Shown one piece after another: positions 1 through 8,041 of a DNA stretch of 64,000 bases. Each line of letters begins with the position of its first letter. The stretch's first letter is position 1. The notes below the pieces were generated by a model. That model worked only from the letters and a program-made list of their open reading frames with translations, did not search any database and was not told the DNA's origin. Source of the stretch: JBFXAF01 sp050184585 (GTDB lineage: Bacteria; Pseudomonadota; Alphaproteobacteria; Rhizobiales; Rhizobiaceae). The position numbers and the translations under genes were made by a program. The stretch spans positions 620,001 through 684,000 of the forward strand of contig JBFXAF010000001.1 of the NCBI GenBank assembly GCA_050184585.1, in the 5' to 3' direction.

Positions 1-106
1 GCGTTTACTTCGCGCGCGTGCGTGACATTCCCGTCACGCCTATGCCGCCGCATGGTAAACGAGACCTTCCCGCCAATGCCGCCGCCAAGCCATTCTCTCA
101 ACGATT
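1..106. other. Window edge, downstream of rseP
   Basis: No gene is supported here. The stretch lies 3' of rseP on the minus strand. In related genomes the outer-membrane assembly gene bamA follows rseP, but only about 100 bases are visible and no BamA-like start can be recognised. A small inverted repeat, gcgtgac/gtcacgc with a 6-nt loop, lies at about 25-44. It has no T-run, so I do not call it a terminator. Confidence 0.4.
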
Positions 107-1246
107 TCAACATGCAATCAGATCGTTCCAGAGTACGAACGCCATGAAGCCAAGGACCAGGAACAGCCCGACGCGATAGACCGCTTCCATGACCCGTTCC
201 GAGACGGGACGTCCGGTGGCGGCCTCGACGCCATAGAAAACCAGATGCCCTCCGTCGAGGGGTGGAATCGGCAGCAGATTGAGAATCCCGATGCCGACCG
301 ACAGAAGTGCGGTCAGCTGGACGAGCCATTCGAAGCCGAGCGCAGCCGCCCTGCCCGCCATGTCTGCTATCTTCACCGGACCGCCGAGCTGACATTTGTC
401 CTCGCGGCCGACGATGAACCGGCGCAGGAACTGGCCGGTCCTGACGATGATCTGGCCAGTCTCGGCGACCGCCTCCGCGAATGCCTCGCCAGGCCCATAT
501 TCGATCAGGCGGGGCTGGCCGAGCTCTTCGTTGTTCACAACGCCGATGACGCCGATTCGAACCACATTGCCGAGGGCGTCGGTCGTCTCGGTGAGTTCCG
601 GCGTCGCGACCAGGGTTATCTCCTGTTCGCCGCGAAGCATGACGAACACGATTTCATCGCCCGCCCGCCCGGAGACGTAGCGCTGGACGTCGGCGAAGGT
701 CTCGACGCGCGCGCCGTCAACGCTGACGAAACGGTCGCCCGGCAGGAACCCCGCGATCTCGGCGGGGCTTCCCGCCCGCACTTCGGCGACCATGGGCTCG
801 GAGACGTAGCGGCCGTAGATACCGAAGAGCGCGGCGAAGACCGCGATGGTCAGAATGAAGTTCGCGAGCGGCCCGGCGACGACGGTCAGCGCCCGCTTCC
901 AGACTGGCTGCGTGTGAAAGGCAACGCGCCTTTGCGCTTCGCTCAGGGAATCGGATTCGGCCCTGTCCGGCTTGCTGGTGACCGCCATGTCGCCGACGAA
1001 CTTGACGTATCCTCCCAGCGGTATCGCACTGAGTTTCCAGCGCGTTCCCGAGCGATCGGTGAAGCCCGCCAGTTCGGGGCCGAAGCCGATCGAGAAAGCC
1101 GTGACGCCGATGCCGCAGAGCCTGCCGACCAGATAGTGCCCAAGCTCGTGCACGAAGACGACGACGATCAGTACGAAAAGGAAGGGCACCAAGGTGCCGA
1201 AGAGGATGCCGTCCGCGCCCAGGATCGTGTTGAACAGGTCGGACAA
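107..1246 (-). CDS. rseP: RIP metalloprotease RseP (site-2 protease)
   Basis: Membrane-embedded zinc protease of the site-2 family. It cuts transmembrane substrates, typically an anti-sigma factor, after a first periplasmic cut. The zinc motif HELGH is at residues 33-37 in the first membrane helix, a PDZ domain follows in the middle (SPAEIAGFLPGDRF), and the second active-site motif PPLDGGHL is near the C-terminus within further membrane helices. A longer frame reaches 1282, but the TTG at 1246 has AGGAG exactly 5 nt upstream and gives the usual N-terminus MSDLFN, so I chose it (379 aa). It is the last gene of the rpsB-to-rseP run visible here. Confidence 0.95.
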   Translation of the reverse strand: MSDLFNTILGADGILFGTLVPFLFVLIVVVFVHELGHYLVGRLCGIGVTAFSIGFGPELAGFTDRSGTRWKLSAIPLGGYVKFVGDMAVTSKPDRAESDSLSEAQRRVAFHTQPVWKRALTVVAGPLANFILTIAVFAALFGIYGRYVSEPMVAEVRAGSPAEIAGFLPGDRFVSVDGARVETFADVQRYVSGRAGDEIVFVMLRGEQEITLVATPELTETTDALGNVVRIGVIGVVNNEELGQPRLIEYGPGEAFAEAVAETGQIIVRTGQFLRRFIVGREDKCQLGGPVKIADMAGRAAALGFEWLVQLTALLSVGIGILNLLPIPPLDGGHLVFYGVEAATGRPVSERVMEAVYRVGLFLVLGFMAFVLWNDLIAC

Positions 1247-1351
1247 GGGAACTCCTGGGCTAGATCGGCGAAAGCCGATCAATCTGGCTGGAATCCCGGC
1301 GATTCCGTGGCTCTGGGACCATGTCCGCCCAGCCTGACGCGGGGCTTGCGG

Positions 1352-2161
1352 TCACACGGGAAAGAGGCGCATGGCGGGATCGTCGAAGCCGCCGGCCGCG
1401 ATGAGGACGAGGTATAGCAGGATCGCCGCCGCCACAAGGCCGTCGACCCGGTCCATCACTCCCCCGTGGCCAGGAATCAGCTGGCTGGAATCCTTGACGC
1501 CGTGACGGCGCTTGACGGCCGATTCGAACAGGTCGCCAATTTGGGCCGCGACCGAAATGACCGCGGCAAGCGGAACCAGCGCCATGTGAAAGTGACCGAC
1601 CGCGGCGGCGACGGACAGCCCGGCAACGGTTCCGCCGACCGCTCCGCCGACAGCGCCGCTCCATGTCTTTCCCGGCGATATGGAAGGAGCGAGCTTGGGC
1701 CCACCGACCGCGCGCCCGACAAAATACGCAAGAATGTCGGTCGCCCACACGGTCGCGAACAGGAACAGGATCGTCCAGAGGCCAGCCAGGCCGTCCCCCC
1801 GCAATTCGGCCAGCGCAACGCCCGACAGGGCGGCATACGCATAGCCTGCGCTCGTCGCGCGTCCGTCTCCCCTGAACGCCGCCTCCAGGGCCGTCGCCAA
1901 CAGCCCGGCGGCAAGAATTCCGAACACGATGGTTTCTGGCCGACCCGCAACGAGCAGCAGGAAACCGGCGGCAAGCCCGGCGAACGGCACAAGGCCGGAT
2001 CGCCATTGGAGCCGCCCGGAAATCAGCAGCCATTCATAGAGGATCACCAGCGCGATCACCGCAGCGAGCACGCGGAACCATGTCCCGCCAAGCCATGTGA
2101 GCGCCAGGACGGGGATCGCCAGGACGATCGCCGACACCACACGGGTCTGCAGGTTGGTCAT
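1352..2161 (-). CDS. cdsA: Phosphatidate cytidylyltransferase
   Basis: Makes CDP-diacylglycerol from phosphatidic acid and CTP, the branch point for all phospholipids, at the inner membrane. The C-terminal family signature is present (SAVKRRHGVKDSSQLIPGHG followed by GVMDRVD), with several hydrophobic helices before it. The reading frame is open to 2317, but residues before MTNLQTRVVSAI are low-complexity and overlap uppS, so the start is set at the ATG at 2161 (269 aa), 28 nt after the uppS stop. It sits between uppS and rseP as in many proteobacteria. Confidence 0.94.
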   Translation of the reverse strand: MTNLQTRVVSAIVLAIPVLALTWLGGTWFRVLAAVIALVILYEWLLISGRLQWRSGLVPFAGLAAGFLLLVAGRPETIVFGILAAGLLATALEAAFRGDGRATSAGYAYAALSGVALAELRGDGLAGLWTILFLFATVWATDILAYFVGRAVGGPKLAPSISPGKTWSGAVGGAVGGTVAGLSVAAAVGHFHMALVPLAAVISVAAQIGDLFESAVKRRHGVKDSSQLIPGHGGVMDRVDGLVAAAILLYLVLIAAGGFDDPAMRLFPV

Positions 2162-2189
2162 CGCCCGCTGGTCTCTCGCTCCGCCACCG

Positions 2190-2909
2190 TCAGTAGGCGA
2201 CGTCGCGCGCCGGGATCCCGCCAAAGCGGCGTTCACGCGACGCGAAGGCATCCAGGGCCGCTGCGAGGTCGGCGCGTCCGAAGTCGGGCCAATAGCAAGA
2301 CAGGAACACCAACTCACTGTAGGCGGCCTGCCACAGCAGGAAATTCGACAGGCGCAACTCGCCGCTGGTGCGGATCACCAGGTCAGGATCCGGAATACCC
2401 GTCGTGTCCAGGTAACCGGCGATCAGTTCAGGCGTGATCGAGCCCGCATCCAGCCTGCCGGCGCTCGCTTCGATCGCGATGCGGCGCGCGGCGCGGGCGA
2501 TCTCGTCGCGGCTTCCGTAGTTGAACGCGATGACCAGATTGAGGTTCTCGTTCGAGCGCGTGAGGTTCTCGGCCTCTTCGAGCAACGATGCTATGTCAGG
2601 CTCCAGGCCGCTGCGTTCGCCGATGACCCGGACCCTCACCCCGTTCTGGTGGAGTTCCGCGAGGTCGCGCCGAATGAAGAGGCGCAGCAATCCCATGAGG
2701 TCGGTGACCTCGGCCTTCGGGCGCGACCAGTTCTCGGATGAGAAGGCATAGACGGTCAGCCAGGCGATCCCGAGTTCGCCAGCGGCCCGGACGGTCTGGC
2801 GGAGCGCCTCGACGCCGGCTCGGTGCCCGGCGATGCGAGGCAAGCCGCGCGCTTTCGCCCAACGGCCGTTGCCGTCCATGATGATCGCAACATGCGCGGG
2901 CGTCGTCAT
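2190..2909 (-). CDS. uppS: Isoprenyl transferase (undecaprenyl diphosphate synthase)
   Basis: Cis-prenyltransferase that extends farnesyl diphosphate with isopentenyl diphosphate to make the C55 lipid carrier for peptidoglycan and other envelope polymers. The N-terminal IIMDGNGRWAKARG motif contains the catalytic Asp at residue 12, FSSENWSRP is the substrate-positioning region, and RTSGELRLSNFLLWQ is the C-terminal signature. Length (239 aa) is normal. It lies 33 nt after frr and just before cdsA, so lipid-carrier and phospholipid synthesis are transcribed together. The Shine-Dalgarno is weak. Confidence 0.96.
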   Translation of the reverse strand: MTTPAHVAIIMDGNGRWAKARGLPRIAGHRAGVEALRQTVRAAGELGIAWLTVYAFSSENWSRPKAEVTDLMGLLRLFIRRDLAELHQNGVRVRVIGERSGLEPDIASLLEEAENLTRSNENLNLVIAFNYGSRDEIARAARRIAIEASAGRLDAGSITPELIAGYLDTTGIPDPDLVIRTSGELRLSNFLLWQAAYSELVFLSCYWPDFGRADLAAALDAFASRERRFGGIPARDVAY

Positions 2910-2942
2910 CGTCCGTCCAGCCTGCCGTCATGCCGCCTCGGG

Positions 2943-3503
2943 TCAGACGTGCATGATCTCCGCTTCCTTCTCGGAAAGCATCCCATCGATAATCGAGATC
3001 GTGTCGTCAGTGAGTTTCTGTACGCGATCGTGCTGCTGCCGGGAGTCGTCCTGACTGATCACACCGTCCTTCTCGGCCTTCTTGGCGTGCTCCATGCCGT
3101 CACGCCGAACATGGCGCGCCGCGACGCGGGCGTTCTCGGCATACTGGTGCGCGATCTTGACGAGTTCCTTGCGCCGCTGCTCGTTGAGTTCGGGCAGGGG
3201 TATCCGCAGCGTCGTTCCGTCGACGATCGGGTTGAAGCCGAGATTCGCCTCGCGGATCGCCCGGTCGACGGCGCCGACAAGGGTCTTGTCCCAAACCGAA
3301 ACCGACAGCATCCGGGCCTCCGGCACGGAGACCGTCGCGACCTGGTTGATCGGCATCGAACCACCATATGCGGTGACCTGCACGGGATCGAGAAGGTTGC
3401 TCGAGGCTCGGCCGGTCCGCAGCGAGGCAATGTCGTTCCGGAAGGCGGTCACCGCACCCTCCATACGCCGCTGCAAGTCCTTGAAATCCACGCCGTCAGA
3501 CAT
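2943..3503 (-). CDS. frr: Ribosome recycling factor
   Basis: Releases ribosomes from mRNA after termination together with EF-G. The 186-residue length is standard. The diagnostic N-terminal GRASSNLLDPVQV segment and the C-terminal helical region (VQKLTDDTISIIDGMLSEKE) are present. The ATG at 3503 is preceded by a purine-rich GGAGG sequence. It lies 44 nt downstream of pyrH in the conserved tsf-pyrH-frr order. Confidence 0.97.
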   Translation of the reverse strand: MSDGVDFKDLQRRMEGAVTAFRNDIASLRTGRASSNLLDPVQVTAYGGSMPINQVATVSVPEARMLSVSVWDKTLVGAVDRAIREANLGFNPIVDGTTLRIPLPELNEQRRKELVKIAHQYAENARVAARHVRRDGMEHAKKAEKDGVISQDDSRQQHDRVQKLTDDTISIIDGMLSEKEAEIMHV

Positions 3504-3547
3504 CTTCGCCTCCCCCTCCGCCGTTAGAGCGATGTTCGAACATTGCT

Positions 3548-4270
3548 CTATGTATCCGCAACGACGGTACAGCGTCCGCCGCCCGTCAGGATCGCACCAA
3601 ACCCGCCCCTTTCGTGGATCGAGTAGACGATTATCGGAATGTTGTTTTCGCGCGCAAGGGCAATCGCCGCCGTATCCATGATGGACAGACCCCTGGCCAG
3701 CACTTCCTGGTGGGTGATGCGCGAATAGCGGACGGCCGCGGCGTCCTTTTTCGGATCGGCGGAGTAGACGCCGTCGACCTGGGTTCCCTTGAAAAGCGCG
3801 TCAGCGCCAATCTCCGCAGCCCGAAGGGCGGCGGCGGAATCCGTGGTGAAGAAGGGATTTCCGGTGCCGCCAGCGAAGACGACCACCTTCCCCTGGTTCA
3901 TGTAGGACGTCGCCTGCCGCTGCGAGAAGCTCTCGCAGATCTCGGGCATCGCTATGGCGGACAACACGACCGTGTCGACGCCGAGCTTTACCAGCGAGGT
4001 GCGTAGCGCGAGCGAGTTGATGACGGTCGCCAGCATGCCCATGTGGTCGCCGGTGACACGATCGCCGCCCTTCGACGCGACGGCGACCCCGCGAAAAATA
4101 TTGCCTCCGCCGATCACCACGCCGACCTCGACGCCAAGATCGCGCGCGTCTTTGATGTCGGCGGCGATGCGGTCGACCACGGAGACGTCGATGCCGAAGC
4201 CCTGCTCGCCCATCAGGGCCTCGCCAGAAGCCTTCAGGAGCACGCGTCGATAGATGGGCTCCGCCGCCAT
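3548..4270 (-). CDS. pyrH: UMP kinase
   Basis: Phosphorylates UMP to UDP with ATP, feeding RNA, DNA and sugar-nucleotide synthesis. It is an amino-acid-kinase fold enzyme, not related to eukaryotic UMP kinases. The N-terminal RRVLLKASGEALMG and the GGGNIFRG nucleotide-binding loops are seen, with GGTGNPFFTTDSAA further on. The open frame extends to 4342, but the family N-terminus (MAAEPIYRRVLLK) starts at the ATG at 4270, giving 240 aa. It is separated from tsf by two hairpins. Confidence 0.96.
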   Translation of the reverse strand: MAAEPIYRRVLLKASGEALMGEQGFGIDVSVVDRIAADIKDARDLGVEVGVVIGGGNIFRGVAVASKGGDRVTGDHMGMLATVINSLALRTSLVKLGVDTVVLSAIAMPEICESFSQRQATSYMNQGKVVVFAGGTGNPFFTTDSAAALRAAEIGADALFKGTQVDGVYSADPKKDAAAVRYSRITHQEVLARGLSIMDTAAIALARENNIPIIVYSIHERGGFGAILTGGGRCTVVADT

Positions 4271-4308
4271 ACAATCCTCGTTTGCCGCACAGCGGTCCCG
4301 ATACACGA

Positions 4309-4336
4309 AGGGCGCCGCGATGTCACGCGGCGCCCT
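4309..4336. other. Strong GC hairpin between tsf and pyrH
   Basis: A perfect 11-bp inverted repeat (agggcgccgcg / cgcggcgccct) with a 6-nt loop. It lacks a T-run on its 3' side in the minus-strand transcript. It may act as an mRNA-end stabiliser or partial attenuator between tsf and pyrH. Confidence 0.5.
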
Positions 4337-4340
4337 CGCC

Positions 4341-4360
4341 AAAAAACGCGCCGAAGCGCC
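4341..4360 (-). terminator. Possible weak terminator after tsf
   Basis: In the minus-strand transcript, 11 nt after the tsf stop, a short GCGC-TTCG-GCGC hairpin is followed by G and six T residues. The stem is only about 4-5 bp, but the TTCG tetraloop is very stable. Combined with the longer hairpin just beyond, it could reduce read-through from the ribosomal genes into pyrH. Confidence 0.45.
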
Positions 4361-4370
4361 TGATCCACCG

Positions 4371-5291
4371 TTACTTTTTGACGGCGGCGGCGACCTCGGC
4401 AGCGAAGTCCGACGTCTCTTTTTCGATGCCTTCGCCGAGCGCGTAGCGCACGAATCCGGTGATCCTGGCGCTTGCGCCGATATCCTTCTCGGCGTCCTTG
4501 AGGGCCTTCTCGACCGTCACGTCGGGATTGAGCACGAACGCCTGCTTCAGAAGCACGACTTCCTCGTAGAACTTGCGCAACCGCCCCTCGACCATCTTCT
4601 CGATGATGTTCTCCGGCTTTCCCGACTGGCGCGCCTGGTCGGCGAAGATGTTCTTCTCGCGGGCGACGACGGCCGGATCGATTTCGTCGGCCGTCAGAGC
4701 GAGCGGATTGGTCGCGGCGACGTGCATGGCCACCTGGCGGGCGAAGGCGCGGGCGGCGTCGACGCTGCCAGAGGTCTCGATGGCCACGAGCACTCCCATC
4801 TTGCCAAGGCCGTCGGCGACGGAGTTGTGAACGTAGGTCGCAACCACGCCCGCTGAAACCGCAAGCTTCGTCGAGCGGCGAAAGCCCATGTTCTCGCCGA
4901 TGGTGCCGACGGCGTCCTTGATGGTGTCCGCGACGGACTTGTCGGAATGCGGATACTTCGCGGCCGCGACCTTGTCGGTCTCGCCATAGGCGAGAGCAAC
5001 CTTGGCGACGTTTCGCACGATTTCCTGAAACTGGTCGTTGCGGGCGACGAAGTCGGTCTCGGAGTTGACCTCGACGACCGCCGCCTCGCGCAGTCCGGCA
5101 TCGACGGCGACAAGGCCCTCGGCCGCGGTGCGACCGGCCTTCTTGTCAGCCTTCGAGATGCCCTTCTTGCGCAGCCAGTCGACCGCTTCCTCCATGTTGC
5201 CGTCCGTCGCCGCGAGCGCGGCCTTGCAGTCCATCATGCCCGCGCCGGTCAAGTCGCGCAGCTCTTTCACCTGCGAAGCGGAAATCGTCAT
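4371..5291 (-). CDS. tsf: Translation elongation factor Ts
   Basis: Nucleotide exchange factor that recycles EF-Tu-GDP. The N-terminal UBA-like region (VKELRDLTGAGMMDCKAAL) and the conserved TDFVARN motif at the start of the core are present. At 306 aa it has the length usual in alphaproteobacteria. The C-terminal segment with KKSVAE-like composition ends in AAVKK. It follows rpsB by about 110 nt containing a long hairpin, the classic rpsB-tsf pair. Confidence 0.97.
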   Translation of the reverse strand: MTISASQVKELRDLTGAGMMDCKAALAATDGNMEEAVDWLRKKGISKADKKAGRTAAEGLVAVDAGLREAAVVEVNSETDFVARNDQFQEIVRNVAKVALAYGETDKVAAAKYPHSDKSVADTIKDAVGTIGENMGFRRSTKLAVSAGVVATYVHNSVADGLGKMGVLVAIETSGSVDAARAFARQVAMHVAATNPLALTADEIDPAVVAREKNIFADQARQSGKPENIIEKMVEGRLRKFYEEVVLLKQAFVLNPDVTVEKALKDAEKDIGASARITGFVRYALGEGIEKETSDFAAEVAAAVKK

Positions 5292-5346
5292 TTGAGCCTC
5301 TTTGTCTTCTCATGCATGCGACGCACCGCCGGAACTCCGGGGTGCG

Positions 5347-5401
5347 CCGATCGCGCCCGCTGGCGCCGGAATGTCATGGCGGGACCAGCGGCCCCGATCG
5401 G
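5347..5401 (-). other. rpsB-tsf intercistronic stem-loop
   Basis: Immediately after the rpsB stop, two 17-nt arms (5347-5363 and 5385-5401) can pair as 7 bp plus 7 bp around a 3-nt internal mismatch, with a 21-nt loop. No T-run follows. Such structures between rpsB and tsf usually cause partial attenuation or mark processing sites. The role here is inference. Confidence 0.5.
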
Positions 5402-5402
5402 A

Positions 5403-6182
5403 TCAGGCGGCCGGCTTGTCGTCGGCTGGCTGGTCGAGCGCCGGCTCCACAGGCGCCTCCGCCGACGCACCGATGTCGATGCCCAGCGAACCCTGCTGAC
5501 GAGCGATCCCGTCGATCGCGGCCTTGGCGACAAGATCGCAGTAGAACTGGATGGCGCGGGCTGCGTCGTCATTGCCCGGGATCGGGAAATCGACCGGATC
5601 CGGGTCGCAGTTGGAATCGATCACCGCGACGACCGGGATACCGAGCCGCTTCGCCTCCTGGATCGCGATCGCCTCCTTGTTGGTGTCCACGACGAACATC
5701 AGGTCCGGGGTCGAGCCCATGTCCTTGATGCCGCCGAGCGCCTTGTTCAGCTTCTCGCGTTCGCGATCGAGGTTGAGGCGCTCCTTCTTGGTGAAGCCCT
5801 GGGCTTCGCCGCCGAGCATCTCGTCGAGCTTGCGCAGGCGCGAGATCGAGTTGGAGATCGTCTTCCAGTTGGTGAGCATGCCGCCCAGCCAGCGGGAGTT
5901 GACGTAATACTGCGCCGACCGCTGCGCCGCGTCGGCGATGATGTCGGAAGCCTGGCGCTTGGTGCCGACGAACAACACGCGACCGCCAGCGGCGACGGTG
6001 TCGGAAACCTGCTTGAGCGCCTGGTGCAGCAGCGGCACGGTCTGGGACAGGTCGATTACGTGGATGTTGTTGCGTGCGCCGTAGATGTAGGGCGCCATCT
6101 TCGGGTTCCAGCGGTGCGTCTGGTGGCCGAAGTGCACGCCAGCCTCAAGCAGCTGGCGCATGGAGAACTCTGGCAGAGCCAT
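5403..6182 (-). CDS. rpsB: 30S ribosomal protein S2
   Basis: Structural protein of the small ribosomal subunit, bound at the head-body junction. The N-terminal MALPEFSMRQLLEAGVHFGH and the RWLGGMLTNWKTI and GIPVVAVIDSNCDPD signatures identify it. Length is 259 aa with an acidic Ala/Pro-rich tail (EAPVEPALDQPADDK) of the kind common in alphaproteobacteria. GGAAAGGA lies just upstream of the ATG at 6182. It is the first gene of the operon, preceded by a promoter at 6307-6335 and a leader with a hairpin. Confidence 0.97.
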   Translation of the reverse strand: MALPEFSMRQLLEAGVHFGHQTHRWNPKMAPYIYGARNNIHVIDLSQTVPLLHQALKQVSDTVAAGGRVLFVGTKRQASDIIADAAQRSAQYYVNSRWLGGMLTNWKTISNSISRLRKLDEMLGGEAQGFTKKERLNLDREREKLNKALGGIKDMGSTPDLMFVVDTNKEAIAIQEAKRLGIPVVAVIDSNCDPDPVDFPIPGNDDAARAIQFYCDLVAKAAIDGIARQQGSLGIDIGASAEAPVEPALDQPADDKPAA

Positions 6183-6245
6183 GCGATACGTCCTTTCCGG
6201 TTAGCCTCCACGGACGTCGACGTTTCGCGAAGATCGCTTGCGCCA

Positions 6246-6262
6246 CCGGCGGTCGCCGCCGG
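6246..6262 (-). promoter_or_regulatory. Hairpin in the rpsB 5' leader
   Basis: A perfect 7-bp stem (ccggcgg/ccgccgg) with a 3-nt loop lies about 64 nt upstream of the rpsB start, within the predicted 5' UTR. S2 synthesis is autogenously controlled through the leader in other proteobacteria. Whether this hairpin plays that part here is inference. Confidence 0.35.
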
Positions 6263-6306
6263 ATTTCTCCCGGCCGGAAACCAAGTCCGTGTGTGGAATG
6301 GCGCGG

Positions 6307-6335
6307 CATATAGAGGCAGAAGCGACGAAAAGCAA
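6307..6335 (-). promoter_or_regulatory. Sigma70-like promoter for the rpsB operon
   Basis: On the minus strand, a -35 box TTGCTT (6330-6335) and a -10 box TATATG (6307-6312) are separated by exactly 17 nt. Transcription would begin near 6300, leaving a leader of about 118 nt before rpsB. Position and spacing fit a housekeeping promoter. Confidence 0.6.
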
Positions 6336-6353
6336 CCCGGGCCGAACGCACGC

Positions 6354-6632
6354 TCAGGCCGCGATCGACACGGCCCGCGATCTGACCTTGCGAAGCAGGC
6401 CGACAATTTCCTCCCGGCTCGCGGGAAGCGCACCGAGCCGAAGCGCACGGTCGCGTTCGGTCGCCGTGATGTCGTAGTGCGGCGCCGCCGTCCTTGGCGG
6501 CCCCTGGTAGGAAAGTCGGTGAATGCCCAGGCTGGCCGCGAAGCGGTGCAACTCGATCGTGTCGTCGGCCATCAGGTGGCACCAGCGGCGCCCGGCCCAG
6601 AACCAGATCGGCTGATCGACATAGACCGCCAA
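6354..6632 (-). CDS. DUF4031 domain-containing protein
   Basis: Small cytosolic protein (92 aa) of unknown function. The DUF4031 pattern is clear: N-terminal AVYVDQP, then WCHLMADDTIELHRFAASLG, then HYDITATERDRALRLGA. Nearly the whole protein is the domain. It starts 3 nt after the eipB stop on the same strand, so it is probably co-transcribed with eipB. The rpsB promoter lies just beyond its end. Family recognition is firm; function is unknown. Confidence 0.85.
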   Translation of the reverse strand: MAVYVDQPIWFWAGRRWCHLMADDTIELHRFAASLGIHRLSYQGPPRTAAPHYDITATERDRALRLGALPASREEIVGLLRKVRSRAVSIAA

Positions 6633-6635
6633 GCT

Positions 6636-7463
6636 CTACTGCCCGCAGGGTTTGGGCATGTCGTAGAGCGCCAGGTCGACGAGCTTGCCCGTCATCGAGA
6701 AGTCGCCATAGTCCATTGTGAGGTCGCGGGTCACGCCGTTCTCGTGGAGCTTGAACGAGATCCGGTACTCGGGAAGCTCCTCCCCTTCCTCCGTCGCCAG
6801 ATCGAAATAGGCAATATCGACCGGCCAGAAGTGCTCTCTCGCGATCGGAGCGATCGCCTTGGATTCCGGATCGCCGCCCTCGGGACCTTCTTCCTTGCCG
6901 ATGATGACCGTCGTCGTCATCACCTTGTCGGCGTCCTCCGAGCCGTCGAACAGCGTCGTCTCGTAAAAGGTCTCGCCGCCATTCGCCTTGCCGATGAGCT
7001 CGATCAGGTGCTGGGTCGGGAACTGCGTCACGGCGAATTCGTGCTCAGCCTCGGAAGGCTTGTCGAGATCCACCTTGAGCCCATCCGGGCCAACCGATGC
7101 CTTTCCCCGGACCTCACGGTCGGGGTTCTGGTCGACGAAGGATTTCGTCACGAAGGAGAACGACTTGCCGTCGCCCTCCTCGTAGGTGGTCGTCTGCTGG
7201 TCGGTGAGTCGCGAGACTTCGCGCGTGTCGATCCGGGTGACGAAGCGGAACGTGACGGTGTATCCCTCGCAGGCGGAGCCGTTGAACTCGTAGACCATGC
7301 GTCCGGAGAGGCCGGTGATCCCTGAACGCTCGCTCGCGGTATCGAGCGCAAGGTCGTAGACGGCCCGGTGAGGGACAAGCGCGGTCGCCGCCAGCGCCGG
7401 CGCCGCGGTCCCGGCCGCTGCGGATCCCGCAACGAGCCACAATGTCAATTGGCTGAGCCGCAT
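6636..7463 (-). CDS. eipB: EipB-family cell envelope integrity protein (DUF1849)
   Basis: Periplasmic beta-spiral protein. In Brucella, EipB is needed for envelope integrity and resistance to envelope stress. An N-terminal signal peptide is evident (LWLVAGSAAAGTAAPALAA), followed by VPHRAVYDLALD, the GRMVYEFNGSACEGY segment and a C-terminal YDMPKPCGQ. The two cysteines (in SACEGY and PKPCGQ) match the conserved disulfide of the family. It is 275 aa long with an ATG start. It is divergent from the RidA gene and likely transcribed with the downstream DUF4031 gene. Confidence 0.88.
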   Translation of the reverse strand: MRLSQLTLWLVAGSAAAGTAAPALAATALVPHRAVYDLALDTASERSGITGLSGRMVYEFNGSACEGYTVTFRFVTRIDTREVSRLTDQQTTTYEEGDGKSFSFVTKSFVDQNPDREVRGKASVGPDGLKVDLDKPSEAEHEFAVTQFPTQHLIELIGKANGGETFYETTLFDGSEDADKVMTTTVIIGKEEGPEGGDPESKAIAPIAREHFWPVDIAYFDLATEEGEELPEYRISFKLHENGVTRDLTMDYGDFSMTGKLVDLALYDMPKPCGQ

Positions 7464-7576
7464 CGTTCACTCCGTTGACGCGATCCGAGACCGCTTGTCT
7501 TCGCGTCCAAGATTATCGAATGTCGTGGCGGAAGCGAGGCATTTCGACTCGGTCCGCCCTGCCGGAGGATTGCACA

Positions 7577-8041
7577 ATGAACCCGACCATCGAAAGCCGG
7601 CTGAAGGAACTCGGCGTCACGCTGCCCGTCGCCGCCGCCCCGGCGGCCAACTACCTGCCTTTCATGCCGACAGGCAACCTCGTCTTCACCGCGGGTCAAC
7701 TGCCGCTGAGGGATGGCAAGCTCGCCTGGAAAGGCCTTCTCGGCCGGGATCTCGACACCGCGACGGGACGTGAGGCGGCGAAGCTTTGCGCAATCAACGT
7801 GCTTGCCCAGGCGAAAGCCGCGATCGGCGATCTGGCCGGGATCAAGCGCATCGTCAAGATCACCGTGTTCGTCGCCTCTACGCCCGACTTCACGGAACAG
7901 CACCTCGTCGCCAACGGGGCGTCGGACTTCCTCGTCGCCGTTCTCGGCGAGGCGGGAAAGCACGCGCGCTCGGCCGTCGGCACGGCTTCGCTGCCGCTCG
8001 ATGCGCCGGTCGAGGTCGAGGCAATCCTCGAGGTTGCGTGA
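7577..8041 (+). CDS. RidA family protein (Rid/YjgF)
   Basis: Member of the Rid family. Archetypal RidA hydrolyses reactive enamine/imine intermediates from PLP enzymes such as serine and threonine dehydratases. At 154 aa it is the longer form common in alphaproteobacteria, with FTAGQLPLRDGK, an Arg in HARSAVGTASLPLDAPVEVEA corresponding to the catalytic Arg, and a Glu near the C-terminus. The frame is open to 7475, but the ATG at 7577 gives the family start. The stop overlaps the next start as TGATG, so the two genes are translationally coupled. Substrate is not known. Confidence 0.9.
   Translation: MNPTIESRLKELGVTLPVAAAPAANYLPFMPTGNLVFTAGQLPLRDGKLAWKGLLGRDLDTATGREAAKLCAINVLAQAKAAIGDLAGIKRIVKITVFVASTPDFTEQHLVANGASDFLVAVLGEAGKHARSAVGTASLPLDAPVEVEAILEVA

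Noticed and set aside
4947..7325. 792-codon plus-strand open frame
   Set aside because: Runs antisense to tsf, rpsB, DUF4031 and eipB, all clear genes; the translation has no recognisable motif.
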